From assembly GCA_030765045.1 (NCBI GenBank), contig CM060962.1, positions 264,095,647 to 264,159,646 on the forward strand: a stretch of 64,000 nucleotides of DNA. The letters are read 5' to 3'. Below, piece by piece: positions 63,454 through 64,000 of the stretch. Each line of letters starts with the position of its first letter. Position 1 is the first letter of the stretch. A program made the translations under genes and the position numbers. Source of the DNA: Tenodera sinensis (lineage: Eukaryota > Arthropoda > Insecta > Mantodea > Mantidae). The notes below the pieces were generated by a model. The model was not told where the DNA came from and made no database searches. It was given only the letters and a program-made list of their open reading frames with translations.

Positions 63454-64000
63454 ATGCTGTTATGCTGTTCAAAGACAGACAAACACATAAACAGTCAGGC
63501 AGATAGACACATACATAGAGGTCGTTTTCCCAAAAAAAACTGTTGACCTCCCCCCCCCCCCTCTACCCCCCCCCCCCCCTAATTGTGGAAAGAGAGAGCC
63601 ATGGGTTGATCGAGTTTTCTTTTTGAAAGTCGCAGCCTGCATCTGAGAAGAACATCCCATTTCGGTGTTACACGCCCAGAACGTGTGCCCTACTCCATCA
63701 CTGCCAGGCACCTCCTGGTTATCGCTTAGCGTGCCGAATAGCTACAGTTAGGTAACATAATCCCAAACTTTGTTGTGCTGGTTTACACTCAACAAGATCA
63801 ATACACGCAGCGCTACTTAACAGAAACAACCCAACACGTTTTTATGTTACGCTCTGATAGGTAACGTCAAGGGAAGTTTTTAGCTTGGAAACAGTAACAC
63901 AGGAAATATCAAACCTCCAGGGCATGTGCCTTAGAGGAAAACAAGAAAAGGATCTCAAACAATATGTGCTACATTCGCATGGCACAAATACATCAATACT
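63454..64000. other. Non-coding end of window with C runs
   Basis: Two C runs at about 63549-63560 and 63566-63579. No gene recognised. Confidence 0.45.

Overview
The window reads as nuclear DNA of an animal, most likely an insect. It is AT-rich, intron-like and crowded with non-LTR retrotransposons, tRNA-like SINEs, fold-backs and very long microsatellites. The species cannot be named from the sequence alone. No bacterial gene organisation, CRISPR array or true rRNA/tRNA gene was seen.

Host gene. Two short minus-strand exons at 51436-51509 and 3194-3334 encode adjacent pieces of a TMTC-type ER O-mannosyltransferase, closest in motif to TMTC1. They have canonical splice sites and matching phase (2 nt + 1 nt). 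Almost the whole window is therefore one intron of about 48.1 kb, and nearly everything else sits inside it.

1-6 kb: an (AAT)n tract, the downstream TMTC exon and SINE-like pieces. 6.04-12.05 kb: a full-length I-superfamily LINE on the minus strand with intact ORF1 (three zinc knuckles) and ORF2 (endonuclease, RT, RNase H), a (CCAAAT)n 3' tail and an 11-bp target-site duplication. 12-32 kb: mostly unassigned intron with SINEs, a roughly 0.85-kb dispersed repeat in several copies, a long hairpin, decayed RT relics and an LTR-like sequence.

32.35-48.52 kb is the most striking region. It holds two nearly identical R1-clade-like LINEs (copy A 34944-40267, copy B 41957-47276), head to tail in the same orientation, embedded in about 5.5 kb of pure microsatellite that changes unit from (ACAG)n to (ACAT)n to (AC)n to (ACAT)n. 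Both copies join target DNA reading TACA(Y) after a poly(A) tail. This fits a microsatellite-targeting element of the Waldo/Mino kind. ORF1 and ORF2 are joined by a TAAAATG stop-restart arrangement. Copy B is intact; copy A's ORF2 is frameshifted by a 22-bp tandem duplication. The host array may be the expanded internal microsatellite of the dispersed repeat.

48.5-64 kb: a SINE with a target-site duplication, the upstream TMTC exon, truncated LINE 3' ends, an 0.8-kb (ATT)n tract, two more fold-backs sharing a core motif with the first, the second LTR-like copy, and further copies of the dispersed repeat.
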